NCBI RefSeq assembly: GCF_900115175.1
Contig: NZ_FOYV01000001.1
Location: 2,108,001 to 2,172,000 of the forward strand
Source of the DNA: Marinobacter gudaonensis
GTDB taxonomy: Bacteria > Pseudomonadota > Gammaproteobacteria > Pseudomonadales > Oleiphilaceae
Direction of reading: 5' to 3'
DNA: 64,000 bases
Shown: positions 9,601 to 18,039 of the stretch, one piece after another
Layout of the letters: the number at the start of each line of letters is the position of its first letter
Numbering within the stretch: position 1 is the first letter of the stretch
The notes under the pieces: model-generated
The model's input: only the letters and a program-made list of their open reading frames with translations
What the model was told of the DNA's origin: nothing
Database searches by the model: none
Position numbers and translations under genes: made by a program

Positions 9601-12600
9601 TCTCTCCAGGGCACTTCACACGCTCAAGGGCAGTGCCCACACGGCGGGCATCGCTCCGATTGCCGCGGTGATCACACCGCTTGAACGTTTCGTCAAGGAA
9701 TCCCGGGCCCAGAACAAACGGGCAACCCGCGAAGTACTGGCCCTGATCGAGTCCGCCTGCGACTTTCTGACCCAGGGCCTGGCCCAGATTCGAAAAAACC
9801 CCCAATCGCCGCTGCCAGGTACCGATGCCTTCCTGGACAGCCTCGACCAGCTGCGCCAGGAAACCTTCCGTGGCCACAATGTCGAGACCGAGCAAACCCA
9901 TGCACCGGAGGCGCCCTCCCGCCTGGTTCAGTTGTTCCTGAACGAAGGCCTCGACATCGTCCTGGATGCTGACCGCATTCTCGATCAGTGGGCCGCTAAC
10001 CCGGAGGAAATTGCCGCCCTGGACCAGCTGCGCTCGGAACTTGAACAGTTGACCGTCGGTGCGTCCGATGCCGGCCTGAGCGACGTTGCAGCGCTGTCAG
10101 CAGCGCTCAAGGATACCTATAACGGCGTGGCTGCCGAGACCGTCACCGCTGACGAGGACTTTTTCGACACGGTAAGGGCCGCCCAGGAACAGCTGATCAA
10201 TATGATGGATCAGGTGGCTGCAGGACTTGCCACCGAATCCAGTGAAGACATGGTGGCCGCGCTGGAGGCCCTGCGCCAGACGCCCTCGCCCGAGGCCGAC
10301 ACGGTGCCGGATGCGTTCGAGCAGGAATTCACCGGCGACCTTGAGGAAATCGATCTCAGCTTCGACCAGGACGAACAGGCTCTCTCACCGCCCGATCCGG
10401 ATACCGAATCGCTGGAACAGCCACCGCTCCCCGAAACGTCCGAGTCTGACGACGACATGGACGAGGAACTCGCCGAGATCTTCCTCGAAGAGGCCCGCGA
10501 CCTGATCGACAGCACCGCCGAAGCGCTTCAGAGCTGGAGCGAGAATACCGGCAATCTCGACATCCTCCGTTTGCTCCAGCGAGACCTGCACACCCTCAAG
10601 GGTGGTGCGCGCCTGGCCGACATTCCTGCGGTCGGTGACCTGTCCCATGAACTGGAGAACCTGTTCGAGGGGCTGACCGAGCAGCGGCTGTCCGTTAACG
10701 ATGAACTGTCCGACCTGCTGTTCCGGTGCCACGACCGGCTGGCCGGCATGGTGGAAAACCTGGAAGCCCGGGAAGCGCCCCGCCCGGCCCCGGACCTGAT
10801 CAGTGAAATCCGCGCCTATATGGATAGCGCCACCGGCAGCCGACCGGTCACGTCGGTACCGGAAGACGAGCAGTCGGAGCCCGAAGGCGTCGCCGAGGAC
10901 CAGGTGCCGCTACCAGACGTGGATGAAGATACCACCGACACCCAAGCGCCGGCGGAGACCGGCAGCGATGGCACAGCCGGGGCCGAAGACGGCGTTGCCG
11001 ACCTCTCTCACCTGGATCCGGAACTGGTGGGTATCTTCCTGGAAGAAGCCTACGACCTGATCAATTCCACCGGCAGCGCGCTGCATACCTGGACCGAAGA
11101 CCCTTCCGACCGGGCCGTGGCCGCCGAACTCCAGCGCGATGTGCATACCCTCAAGGGGGGCGCCAGGATGGCCGGAGTCGAGGCCATCGGCGACCTCACC
11201 CATGTACTCGAGGATCTGTTCGAGAAAGTCGCCGAGGGTCAGCTGGAAGCCAGTGACTCCATGAACGACCTGCTGTTTGCCTGTCACGACCGGCTGGCGC
11301 AGATGGTGGAACAGGTGGCAACTCATAAACCCTGCCCGCCGGCAGACGAGCTGGTTGCCCGGGTTAAGGCGATCCTCCGGGGCGAATCCGCTCCCACCGA
11401 TGACGCATCGCTCGTAGCCGAGCCGGAGCAGGAACCGGAAACGGAAGCCCCCGAAAGCGAACAGCCGGAGGACACCACCAGCCTCAGCGACACCCTGGCC
11501 CAGGCCAGCGACGAGGACCTCATCGGCATCTTCCTGGACGAGGGCCTGGAGATCCATGACGCCATCACCGAATGCCTGGACCAGTGGCGGGAAGAGCCGG
11601 ATGAGCTCACCGGTGTCGCCCAGCTGCAACAGGAACTGCACACGCTGAAGGGCGGTGCGCGGCTGTCCGATATTGACCCGGTGGCAGACCTGGCCGAGGC
11701 CTGGTCCGATGCCCTGGATCCCCTCATTTCCGGGTCCAACAACCAGCAAACCCTGTTCAGCCTGAGTGAGCGGGCACTGACCAGCCTCAAGGCCATGCTC
11801 GACAGCATCGAAGAGGGCAATAAGCCGGCACCCGACGGGAAACTGGTTGCGGAACTTCAGGCGGTCCACGAAGCCAGCGACACCGACGGTGCCGAGCCCG
11901 AGTCGGCGGAGGCCAGCCAGGAAACCATCGATCCGGAAGTGCTGGAAATCTTCCTGGAGGAAGCCGGTGAAATCATGGATCAGCTCGAGCAACTGCTCGA
12001 TGACTGGCGCAAAGAGCCGGCCAACCACAGCTTCAATCAGGAAGCCCAGCGGGCACTGCATACGCTCAAGGGCGGCGCCCGTCTGTCCCAGCTGACCCAG
12101 CTCGGGGATAAAGCCCACGCTTTCGAGACACGCCTGATTGACCTTGGCGGTAATGCCCCGGACGAGGCCCAGTGGCAGGCCATTACCGAAGATCACGACG
12201 CCATCATTGCCCTTGTGGCCGAGATCCGCAAAAGCTATGAAACCGGCTCCGCCATGCCCGCTGCGGCGCCGGCGGAACCGAGCACACCGGCTCCGACCGA
12301 ACCCGAGCCGAAAAAGCCGGAACCACCTGCAGCCCCGGCCCGTGCTGAAAAACCCGCCGAACCGGCGCCGAAGCCCGGCAAGTCTCCGGCAAGGGCCCGC
12401 AAACAGGCCGCAGAGGCACAGCGCGCGGCCCAGGAAACCATCCGGGTATCGGCCCCCCTGCTGGATGAGCTGGTCAACCTGGCCGGTGAAACCAGTATCA
12501 CCCGGGGCCGGCTGGAGCAGCAGACCAGCGATTTTGGTCATACTCTGGATGAAATGGCCGCCACCATTGAGCGTCTGCGCGAGCAGCTGCGTCGGATGGA

Positions 12601-14263
12601 GATCGAAACCGAGGCCCAGATCCTGTTCAGTGCCGAAAAAGAACACGGCCCTGACTACGGCGACGACTTCGACCCCCTGGAAATGGACCGCTACTCGTCC
12701 ATCCAGCAGCTGTCCCGGGCCCTGACGGAATCCTCCTCGGACCTTGCGGACCTGCGGGAAACCCTGTCCGATCGGGTACGGGACACCGAAACCCTGCTGG
12801 TACAGCAGTCACGGATCAACACGGAACTCCAGGAAGGTCTGATGAAGACCCGGATGATTCCGTTTGCCTCCATGGTGCCGCGCCTGCGCCGGATCGTTCG
12901 CCAGATCAGCGGGGAGCTGGGCAAGAAAGTCGATTTCGACGTTCGCAACGCCGAAGGCGAGATGGACCGGAACATTCTGGAGCGCATGATTGCGCCCCTG
13001 GAGCATATGCTCCGGAACGCGCTCGACCATGGCATCGAGAGCCCGGAAAACCGCAAGAAAGCGGGCAAACCGGAAACCGGTGAAGTGACCCTGTCGCTGA
13101 CCCGTGAAGGCGGCGACGTGGTACTTCGCATGATCGACGACGGCGCCGGCATCCCGTCTTCGGTAATCCGCGATAAGGCGATCCGTCAGGGCCTGCTTCG
13201 GGAAGACGAGGACCTCACCGAACGGGAGATTCTCCAGTTCATCCTCCAGCCCGGTTTCTCGACCGCCCAACAGGTAACGCAGATTTCCGGACGCGGCGTG
13301 GGCATGGACGTGGTTGCCAGCGAGATCAAGCAGCTCGGCGGCAGCCTCGATATTGACTCGGCCGTTGGCCGCGGTACCACCTTCACCGTGCGCCTGCCGT
13401 TCACGGTGTCGGTAAACCGGGCGTTGATGGTGTCCACCGGTGAAGACTTCTACGCCATCCCGCTGAACACCATCGAGGGTATCGTCCGGGTCAGCACCTA
13501 CGAGCTCGAGGAGTACTACAAGCCGGATGCGCCCCTGTATGAATACGCAGGCCAGGAATATCGCCTGCAGTACCTGGGCAGCCTGCTGAACAGCGACCAC
13601 CACCCGAAACTCCAGGGCCAGGCCCTGCCGCTGCCGGTGATTCTGGTGCGCGGTGCCGAACAGCCCATGGCCCTGCAGGTGGACAACCTGATGGGCAGCC
13701 GGGAAATCGTGGTTAAATCCCTTGGCCCGCAGTTCAGCTCGGTGCGCGGGGTTTCCGGTGCCACCATCCTCGGTGACGGCAACGTGGTGGTGATTCTCGA
13801 CCTGCCGGCGATGATCCGGTCCGACATACTGTCCGAGCGCCAGCGTCTGGCCAACCTCGAGAAGGCCCGCGAGTCGGCCCGCTTCGAGGAGCAGGCCACG
13901 GTGGTGATGGTGGTGGACGATTCGGTTACGGTCCGGAAGGTCACCTCACGGCTGCTTGAGCGGAACGGTATGGAAGTCATCACCGCCAAAGACGGCCTGG
14001 ACGCCGTGGCCCAGCTGCAGGACCACAAGCCGGACATCATCCTGCTGGACATCGAGATGCCCAGAATGGACGGTTTCGAGGTCGCCAGCTTTGTTCGCCA
14101 CGACGACAACCTGAAGGAAACCCCGATCTGTATGATCACTTCCCGGACAGGCGAGAAGCACCGGGAGCGGGCGCTGGCCATTGGGGTCAACGAGTACCTC
14201 GGCAAGCCATTCCAGGAAACCGAGCTGCTTGAGACCATCGAGCGGCTGACCGGACGACAGTGA
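6671..14263 (+). CDS. chpA: Giant hybrid CheA-type kinase ChpA with multiple Hpt domains
   Basis: This 2,530-residue hybrid histidine kinase is the core of the Chp pathway. Seven canonical HTLKG phosphotransfer motifs fall near residues 652, 821, 983, 1307, 1492, 1657 and 1797. Two diverged modules precede them (LHQVHGTLQMV near residue 56 and LHSIRGGLSL near 480). A Pro/Ala/Lys-rich linker leads to the CheA core: dimerisation helices, an HATPase (LRNALDHGIE near 2115; DDGAGI; GRGVGMDVV), a CheW domain, and a C-terminal receiver with acceptor D2460. ATG 6671 is preferred over GTG 6665 because GGAG lies 5 bp upstream. P. aeruginosa ChpA has a comparable size and multi-Hpt design. Confidence 0.95.
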   Translation: MGNHHDSIALDWVRGEIQDTLTQGQHALEAYVENRDDTARLRFCLNYLHQVHGTLQMVELFGAALLTEEMEKLTQAVLNETVANTDEAVNVLMQAILQLPQYLEHLGTSQDDFPMVLLPLLNDLRAARGESLLSDTSLFKPDLAPARIKVSGKVSQRLQDPTVLGHIRKLRQMYQFALAGVIREADLDAHFDYMQKVIQRLIRLCQKTPRGEVWKAASGFVESLQGRVNPVNPAVKSLLRELDSEIRRLIDEHADILLQPAPEALLKHLLYYVARARDLDTPHISALREAYQLSRALPSDDDVDAARSRVSGPGRDAIHSVVGALNEELAKLKDQLDLYVRSELRQNSELEDLLPGLRQVANTLAVLGLGIPRKVVTEQVELVQKLSDQTEPVDDGTLMDIAGALLYVEASLAGLESDGQPDTAQPDTDATVNLGSRELGEASSALLRESRNTLEQVKSAIVNFIASQWDTREIEHVPGLLHSIRGGLSLIPLERVASMLASAERYITDVLLSSGQVPDWKQLDTLADAVTSIEYYLERLAEGIGENDSVLRVAEDSLASLGFPVGAEPTWTETSSEDVPLVEATEDQPETPVPMPEDAGKGSDAELLDDEILGIFVEEAEEVLETIHEFYPRLRQNHDDREALTEVRRAFHTLKGSGRLVGATSIGELAWSVENLLNRVIDQTVRPTDDMFTLVDEVNARIPSLIREFKEGQTAGDVSALISRAEAMATTRRAEGEPTAAAEPASAPSTDQQVEDASPEPAVETHASETADEDDLIDDEILEIFVEEAGEVLETIREYLPMLLRQHDDRSALSEVRRAFHTLKGSGRMVGALVVGELAWSVENMLNRVIDGSIFMNDDIAVLLKDVTADLPALVEDFEQRRAPSVDTSNLEARANALANGEIPDASTMPAAEADSTESQAEEPAVSDATETEPSDEDVVDPLLLDIFESETETHLQTLKDFLAAAGDKTSVAYTDDLSRALHTLKGSAHTAGIAPIAAVITPLERFVKESRAQNKRATREVLALIESACDFLTQGLAQIRKNPQSPLPGTDAFLDSLDQLRQETFRGHNVETEQTHAPEAPSRLVQLFLNEGLDIVLDADRILDQWAANPEEIAALDQLRSELEQLTVGASDAGLSDVAALSAALKDTYNGVAAETVTADEDFFDTVRAAQEQLINMMDQVAAGLATESSEDMVAALEALRQTPSPEADTVPDAFEQEFTGDLEEIDLSFDQDEQALSPPDPDTESLEQPPLPETSESDDDMDEELAEIFLEEARDLIDSTAEALQSWSENTGNLDILRLLQRDLHTLKGGARLADIPAVGDLSHELENLFEGLTEQRLSVNDELSDLLFRCHDRLAGMVENLEAREAPRPAPDLISEIRAYMDSATGSRPVTSVPEDEQSEPEGVAEDQVPLPDVDEDTTDTQAPAETGSDGTAGAEDGVADLSHLDPELVGIFLEEAYDLINSTGSALHTWTEDPSDRAVAAELQRDVHTLKGGARMAGVEAIGDLTHVLEDLFEKVAEGQLEASDSMNDLLFACHDRLAQMVEQVATHKPCPPADELVARVKAILRGESAPTDDASLVAEPEQEPETEAPESEQPEDTTSLSDTLAQASDEDLIGIFLDEGLEIHDAITECLDQWREEPDELTGVAQLQQELHTLKGGARLSDIDPVADLAEAWSDALDPLISGSNNQQTLFSLSERALTSLKAMLDSIEEGNKPAPDGKLVAELQAVHEASDTDGAEPESAEASQETIDPEVLEIFLEEAGEIMDQLEQLLDDWRKEPANHSFNQEAQRALHTLKGGARLSQLTQLGDKAHAFETRLIDLGGNAPDEAQWQAITEDHDAIIALVAEIRKSYETGSAMPAAAPAEPSTPAPTEPEPKKPEPPAAPARAEKPAEPAPKPGKSPARARKQAAEAQRAAQETIRVSAPLLDELVNLAGETSITRGRLEQQTSDFGHTLDEMAATIERLREQLRRMEIETEAQILFSAEKEHGPDYGDDFDPLEMDRYSSIQQLSRALTESSSDLADLRETLSDRVRDTETLLVQQSRINTELQEGLMKTRMIPFASMVPRLRRIVRQISGELGKKVDFDVRNAEGEMDRNILERMIAPLEHMLRNALDHGIESPENRKKAGKPETGEVTLSLTREGGDVVLRMIDDGAGIPSSVIRDKAIRQGLLREDEDLTEREILQFILQPGFSTAQQVTQISGRGVGMDVVASEIKQLGGSLDIDSAVGRGTTFTVRLPFTVSVNRALMVSTGEDFYAIPLNTIEGIVRVSTYELEEYYKPDAPLYEYAGQEYRLQYLGSLLNSDHHPKLQGQALPLPVILVRGAEQPMALQVDNLMGSREIVVKSLGPQFSSVRGVSGATILGDGNVVVILDLPAMIRSDILSERQRLANLEKARESARFEEQATVVMVVDDSVTVRKVTSRLLERNGMEVITAKDGLDAVAQLQDHKPDIILLDIEMPRMDGFEVASFVRHDDNLKETPICMITSRTGEKHRERALAIGVNEYLGKPFQETELLETIERLTGRQ

Positions 14264-15315
14264 TGACCGGCGATACAGGCCGGCCACAGGTTGGAATCGT
14301 CTCCGACATGGTCCTGCAGAGGCACCGGCTGCAGGCCGCCGCAGCCAGGTTTGGCCTGGAGGTCTGTTTTTCAGGCAACCCGGACCGGCTATTGGGCTAT
14401 CCGACCTTTCCGGAGGCCGGGCTCTGGCTGGTGACACTGGAGGATGAAGCCGACCATCCCCAGCTGTTTGACCACCTGCTGGAAAATACCGAGGCGCCGG
14501 TGCTGTTCGGGCTGGACGAAGCGCCAAAGCCGGGAAGCACCGAATATTTCCGCTGGGAGCGCCGACTGCTGGGTAAACTGGAACAGCAGTTGGGGCACCT
14601 TGAGCAACTGGATTCCGAGGCGAGCCTCGAACAGCTCGAGGACAATGCTCCGGCGGTTCCTCGCTCGCCGGAACTGCCCCGCTGGATCACGCCGGCAGTA
14701 CCCGGCTCCATTGCCGAAGAGGTCTGGATTCTGGGTGCCTCTCTCGGGGGACCAGCGGCGGTCAAGACGTTTCTCGACCACTTGCCAGCCGGACTGCCGG
14801 TGGGCTTTATCTACGCCCAGCACATTGATGGCAACTTCACAGAGGTGTTGACTCGGGTGCTAGGTCGTCACGCCCATTACCGGCTGCAAAAGGCCGAGGA
14901 AGGCTATCGGGTCAAGAATGGCGATGTGGTGCTGATGCCGGTCGAACACGAGTGGCAGCTCAACGAACAGGGCGCCCTCACCGAGCTCAGCAAGCCCTGG
15001 CCGGGGCCCTATGGGCCGTCCATCGATCAGGTGCTGTTGAACGTTGCCGACCATTACGGCCCCCGCTGTCATGCCATCGTGTTCTCCGGCATGGGCAACG
15101 ACGGTGCCATTGCGGCGCCGCTCCTGAAAGCCTACGGCAGCCGTGTCTGGGTGCAGGAAAGCACCAGCTGCGGCAACAGTTCCATGCCGGACTCCGTGGC
15201 GGCAACCGGCTGCAGCGGCTTCTGCGGCACCCCCGAGCAACTGGCCCGGGAACTGGTAAAAACCATTGAAGAATCCTGCCTGCTGAAAAGCCGGCAGAAA
15301 CGGGACTCCGCCTGA
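14263..15315 (+). CDS. chpB: CheB-type methylesterase ChpB
   Basis: The 350-residue protein has a C-terminal CheB catalytic domain with the triad S160 (GASLGG), H187 (AQHIDGNF) and D280 (FSGMGNDGA). It should remove methyl groups from PilJ, opposing PilK. The N-terminal 120 residues look like a decayed receiver lacking the usual acidic pocket and phospho-acceptor, so regulation by phosphorylation is doubtful. The ATG overlaps the chpA stop as TGATG, implying translational coupling; a GTG one codon upstream is possible. Confidence 0.92.
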   Translation: MTGDTGRPQVGIVSDMVLQRHRLQAAAARFGLEVCFSGNPDRLLGYPTFPEAGLWLVTLEDEADHPQLFDHLLENTEAPVLFGLDEAPKPGSTEYFRWERRLLGKLEQQLGHLEQLDSEASLEQLEDNAPAVPRSPELPRWITPAVPGSIAEEVWILGASLGGPAAVKTFLDHLPAGLPVGFIYAQHIDGNFTEVLTRVLGRHAHYRLQKAEEGYRVKNGDVVLMPVEHEWQLNEQGALTELSKPWPGPYGPSIDQVLLNVADHYGPRCHAIVFSGMGNDGAIAAPLLKAYGSRVWVQESTSCGNSSMPDSVAATGCSGFCGTPEQLARELVKTIEESCLLKSRQKRDSA

Positions 15316-15326
15316 GGACACACGCC

Positions 15327-15788
15327 ATGAACGACAACAGTCAAACCCTCTCCTGCGTCATAATCCCCATGAGCGGTCGCCAACTGTTGCTGCCCAACGT
15401 CTCGATCGCTGAGGTGGTCGACTACGCCAGCTCCGACGCCGGCACCAACAGCCCGGAATGGCTGGTGGGCTATCTGGACTGGCGCGGTTTGCAGTTACCC
15501 GTAATTTCCTACGACGCCGCCAACGGCGCGGCCCTGACGGTACCCGGAGACAACCGCGGGCGGATCGTGGTTCTCAACACCATCGGTGAGCATCACCAGG
15601 AGATTCCGTTCATGGCCCTGGTCACCCAGGGCATTCCCAGCCAGGCGCGCCTGACCGAGGACCAGGTTCGTAAACTGGACGGGGAGCCCGGCCCGGCCGA
15701 CCTGATGCAGGTTGAGATCGAGGGCGAGCAGGCCTGGATACCCAACCTGGAGTTTCTGGAATCCCTGGTCCTTCAGACCCGTCACTGA
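15327..15788 (+). CDS. chpC: CheW-like protein ChpC
   Basis: The 153-residue CheW-domain protein begins with IPMSGRQLLLPNVSIAEVVDY and has WRGLQLPVISYDAANG in the middle. It is the second adaptor of the Chp system and may connect alternative receptors to ChpA. It begins 11 bp after chpB and is the last gene of the cluster; the chpD and chpE genes that follow in P. aeruginosa are absent. A GTGCCCG/CGGGCAC hairpin (15796-15819) follows the stop but lacks a T run, so it is a weak terminator candidate. Confidence 0.9.
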   Translation: MNDNSQTLSCVIIPMSGRQLLLPNVSIAEVVDYASSDAGTNSPEWLVGYLDWRGLQLPVISYDAANGAALTVPGDNRGRIVVLNTIGEHHQEIPFMALVTQGIPSQARLTEDQVRKLDGEPGPADLMQVEIEGEQAWIPNLEFLESLVLQTRH

Positions 15789-15820
15789 CCCCTTCGTGCC
15801 CGCCCGGGGATCCGGGCACC

Positions 15821-15860
15821 CTGGCAGGCCAGCCTGAAAATGTTATAATGTTTCAAATTT
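15821..15860 (+). promoter_or_regulatory. Promoter and Zur-like operator of zur-znuC-znuB
   Basis: A sigma-70-like promoter is visible: -35 CTGGCA (15821-15826), a 17-bp spacer and a perfect -10 TATAAT (15844-15849). The -10 lies inside GAAAATGTTATAATGTTTCA (15836-15855), which has a good Zur half-site (GTTATA), a weaker second half and outer arms TGAAA/TTTCA. Zur boxes in gammaproteobacteria follow GTTATAnTATAAC. An operator overlapping the -10 would make the operon zinc-repressed and autoregulated. The match to the second half is only partial. Confidence 0.55.
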
Positions 15861-15875
15861 TTCAGGGTGCCTGCC

Positions 15876-16367
15876 ATGCCTGCGCGAGCCATTCCCTATC
15901 GGCCACATAATCACGATGCCTGCGTCAGCCAGGCTCTGGGCGATGCCCGTCGAATCTGCCAGCGGCAGAACGCCCGCCTGACGCCCATCCGGGAACGGGT
16001 ATTGGAACTCATCTGGCAGTCCCACAAACCTCTCGGCGCCTACGACGTACTCGCCGAACTGGCCTCCGATGGCCACAACGCAGCGCCACCGACGGTCTAC
16101 CGGGCCCTGGATTTCCTGCAACAGCACGGCCTGGTCCACCGTATCGCCTCACTGAATGCGTTCATTGGCTGTACTCACGCTGGCCAGTCCCATACCGGCA
16201 TGTTCCTGATCTGCCGCGCCTGCGGCAACGTGCTTGAGCTCACGGCTCCCTCGGTGTCCACCGAAGTGCGCCGGGCCGCGACCAGTGAAGGATTCCAGGC
16301 CGAGAACACCACGCTCGAGATTGCCGGTCTGTGCCCCCGGTGCCAGACGGAGCCAGGCCATGAGTGA
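15876..16367 (+). CDS. zur: Zinc uptake regulator Zur (Fur family)
   Basis: This 163-residue Fur-family repressor has an N-terminal winged helix (LTPIRERVLELIW, TVYRALDFLQQHGLVHRI) and C-terminal zinc-binding pairs CRACG and CPRCQ. Being first in an operon with the zinc ABC genes identifies it as Zur rather than Fur. ATG 15876 is chosen because CAGGG lies 8 bp upstream; an in-frame GTG at 15867 is less likely. Its 3' end overlaps znuC by 8 bp. Confidence 0.92.
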   Translation: MPARAIPYRPHNHDACVSQALGDARRICQRQNARLTPIRERVLELIWQSHKPLGAYDVLAELASDGHNAAPPTVYRALDFLQQHGLVHRIASLNAFIGCTHAGQSHTGMFLICRACGNVLELTAPSVSTEVRRAATSEGFQAENTTLEIAGLCPRCQTEPGHE

Positions 16368-17148
16368 CCCGCTGGTCCGCTTGCAGAATGTCAGCGTGCA
16401 GTTCGACACCCGACCCGTGGTGGAACGGGTCAATCTTACGGTGCATCGGGGCGACATCATCACCATCATCGGCCCTAACGGTGCTGGCAAGACCACATTG
16501 ATCAAGGCAGTGCTCGGACTCCAGAGCGTGACCTCCGGACAGGTCTCGCTGGCCCGCAACCTGGTGGTTGGCTACGTGCCCCAGCATCTGACCCTCGAAG
16601 CCACGCTGCCATTGAGCGTAAGGCGTTTCATGCTGCTCAGCGGTCAACCCCGGTCTCGCTGCGAGGCGGCCCTCGAGAAAACCGGCGTCGGTCACCTGCT
16701 GCACGCCTCAGTGCACCACCTGTCAGGGGGCGAGAAACAACGGCTTCTGCTGGCCCGGGCCCTGGCACGCCAGCCGGACCTTCTGGTGCTGGATGAGCCG
16801 GCTCAGGGTGTTGATATCAATGGTCAGGCCTCCCTGTATAACCTGATCCGGCAACTGCGGGATGAGCTGAATTGCGGCGTGATCATGATTTCCCACGATC
16901 TCCACCTGGTGATGGCTGCCACTGATAAGGTGATCTGCCTGAACCAGCACATCTGCTGCAGCGGCTTTCCCGAGGACATTTCCCACGATCCGGCCTTTAT
17001 CGAGACGTTCGGACGGCCGGTGGCGGAATCCCTCGCGGTGTACCATCACCGCCACAACCATCGCCACGATCTGCACGGTAACGTGGTGCATGGCGACACC
17101 CGCGGCCGGGACGGCGAGCACCAGGGGTGTGACCATGCCCACCATTGA
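16360..17148 (+). CDS. znuC: Zinc ABC transporter ATPase ZnuC with His-rich tail
   Basis: This 262-residue ATPase has Walker A GPNGAGKTT (about 38-46), signature LSGGEKQR (about 126) and Walker B LLVLDEPAQGVD, followed by the H-loop MISHDLHLV. The last 36 residues carry 11 histidines and one cysteine, a likely zinc-binding tail facing the cytoplasm. It should power ZnuB-mediated Zn2+ import. The start lies inside the end of zur, and the stop overlaps the znuB start, so the three genes appear translationally coupled. Confidence 0.93.
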   Translation: MSDPLVRLQNVSVQFDTRPVVERVNLTVHRGDIITIIGPNGAGKTTLIKAVLGLQSVTSGQVSLARNLVVGYVPQHLTLEATLPLSVRRFMLLSGQPRSRCEAALEKTGVGHLLHASVHHLSGGEKQRLLLARALARQPDLLVLDEPAQGVDINGQASLYNLIRQLRDELNCGVIMISHDLHLVMAATDKVICLNQHICCSGFPEDISHDPAFIETFGRPVAESLAVYHHRHNHRHDLHGNVVHGDTRGRDGEHQGCDHAHH

Positions 17149-17947
17149 TACCGTGCTCGATGATTTCTTCTGGCGTGCGCTGATCGGGGGCCTCGGGGTC
17201 GCCCTGGTGGCAGGCCCCCTTGGCTGTTTCGTGGTCTGGCGCCGTATGGCCTATTTCGGCGACACCCTTGCGCATTCGGCGCTGCTGGGCATTGCGCTGA
17301 GCTTCCTGATCAGCTTGCCACTGAACCTGGGAGTGATCATTGTCTGCGTGGTGCTGGCCATGGCTCTGGTACTGCTGTCCCGCATCCGTACCCTGGCTAC
17401 GGACACCCTGCTGGGCATCATGGCCCACAGCGCCCTGGCCATAGGTCTGGTCACCCTCAGTTTCATGCCGGACATCCGGGTGGACCTCACCGGTCTGCTG
17501 TTCGGAGACCTGCTGGCCATGAGCCGGGAGGACCTTCTCTGGATCTATGGAGGCGCGGCGCTGATCCTGGCCCTGCTCGCCGTGCTCTGGCGCGGCCTGT
17601 TGATGGCCACCATCCACGAGGAACTGGCCCGGGTCGAGGGGCTCGCGGTGGAACGCCTGCGACTGGTGCTGATGCTGATGTTCTCGCTGGTGATCGCCGT
17701 GGCCATGAAGATTGTCGGGGTACTGCTGATCACGGCCCTGTTGATCATCCCCGCCGCCACGGCACGGCGACTGGCCGGCAACCCGGAGATCATGGTGGCC
17801 CTGGCAGTGGCCTTCGGCTTTATCGCGGTGTCTGGCGGGCTCACCCTGTCCTGGCATCTGGACACCCCCGCCGGGCCGTCGGTCGTGGTCACTGCCTTCT
17901 CGGTGTTTCTGCTGGTATACGGCAGTGCCGGCCGGAGCCAGAGCTGA
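17135..17947 (+). CDS. znuB: Zinc ABC transporter permease ZnuB
   Basis: The 270-residue, highly hydrophobic ABC-3-family permease has about eight membrane helices and begins with the conserved DDFFWRALIGGLGVALVAGPLG segment split across the first helix. It forms the Zn2+ channel with ZnuC. The start overlaps znuC by 14 bp. No periplasmic binding protein gene (znuA) follows or precedes; downstream is an unrelated PAS sensor. Confidence 0.93.
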   Translation: MPTIDTVLDDFFWRALIGGLGVALVAGPLGCFVVWRRMAYFGDTLAHSALLGIALSFLISLPLNLGVIIVCVVLAMALVLLSRIRTLATDTLLGIMAHSALAIGLVTLSFMPDIRVDLTGLLFGDLLAMSREDLLWIYGGAALILALLAVLWRGLLMATIHEELARVEGLAVERLRLVLMLMFSLVIAVAMKIVGVLLITALLIIPAATARRLAGNPEIMVALAVAFGFIAVSGGLTLSWHLDTPAGPSVVVTAFSVFLLVYGSAGRSQS

Positions 17948-18039
17948 GCCTTTCCCTGTTCGCCCCGGCTGGGCTAGAGTAGTAGCGAGACAATGCTGGT
18001 GATACCGGGTACATGACCCCGCCGCACAGGATAGCTGCC

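Noticed and set aside
6599..12646. Very long minus-strand frames (about 1,100 and 578 codons) opposite chpA
   Set aside because: Composition is skewed to Gly/Gln/His/Val with no recognisable domain, and the plus strand encodes an intact multi-domain kinase.
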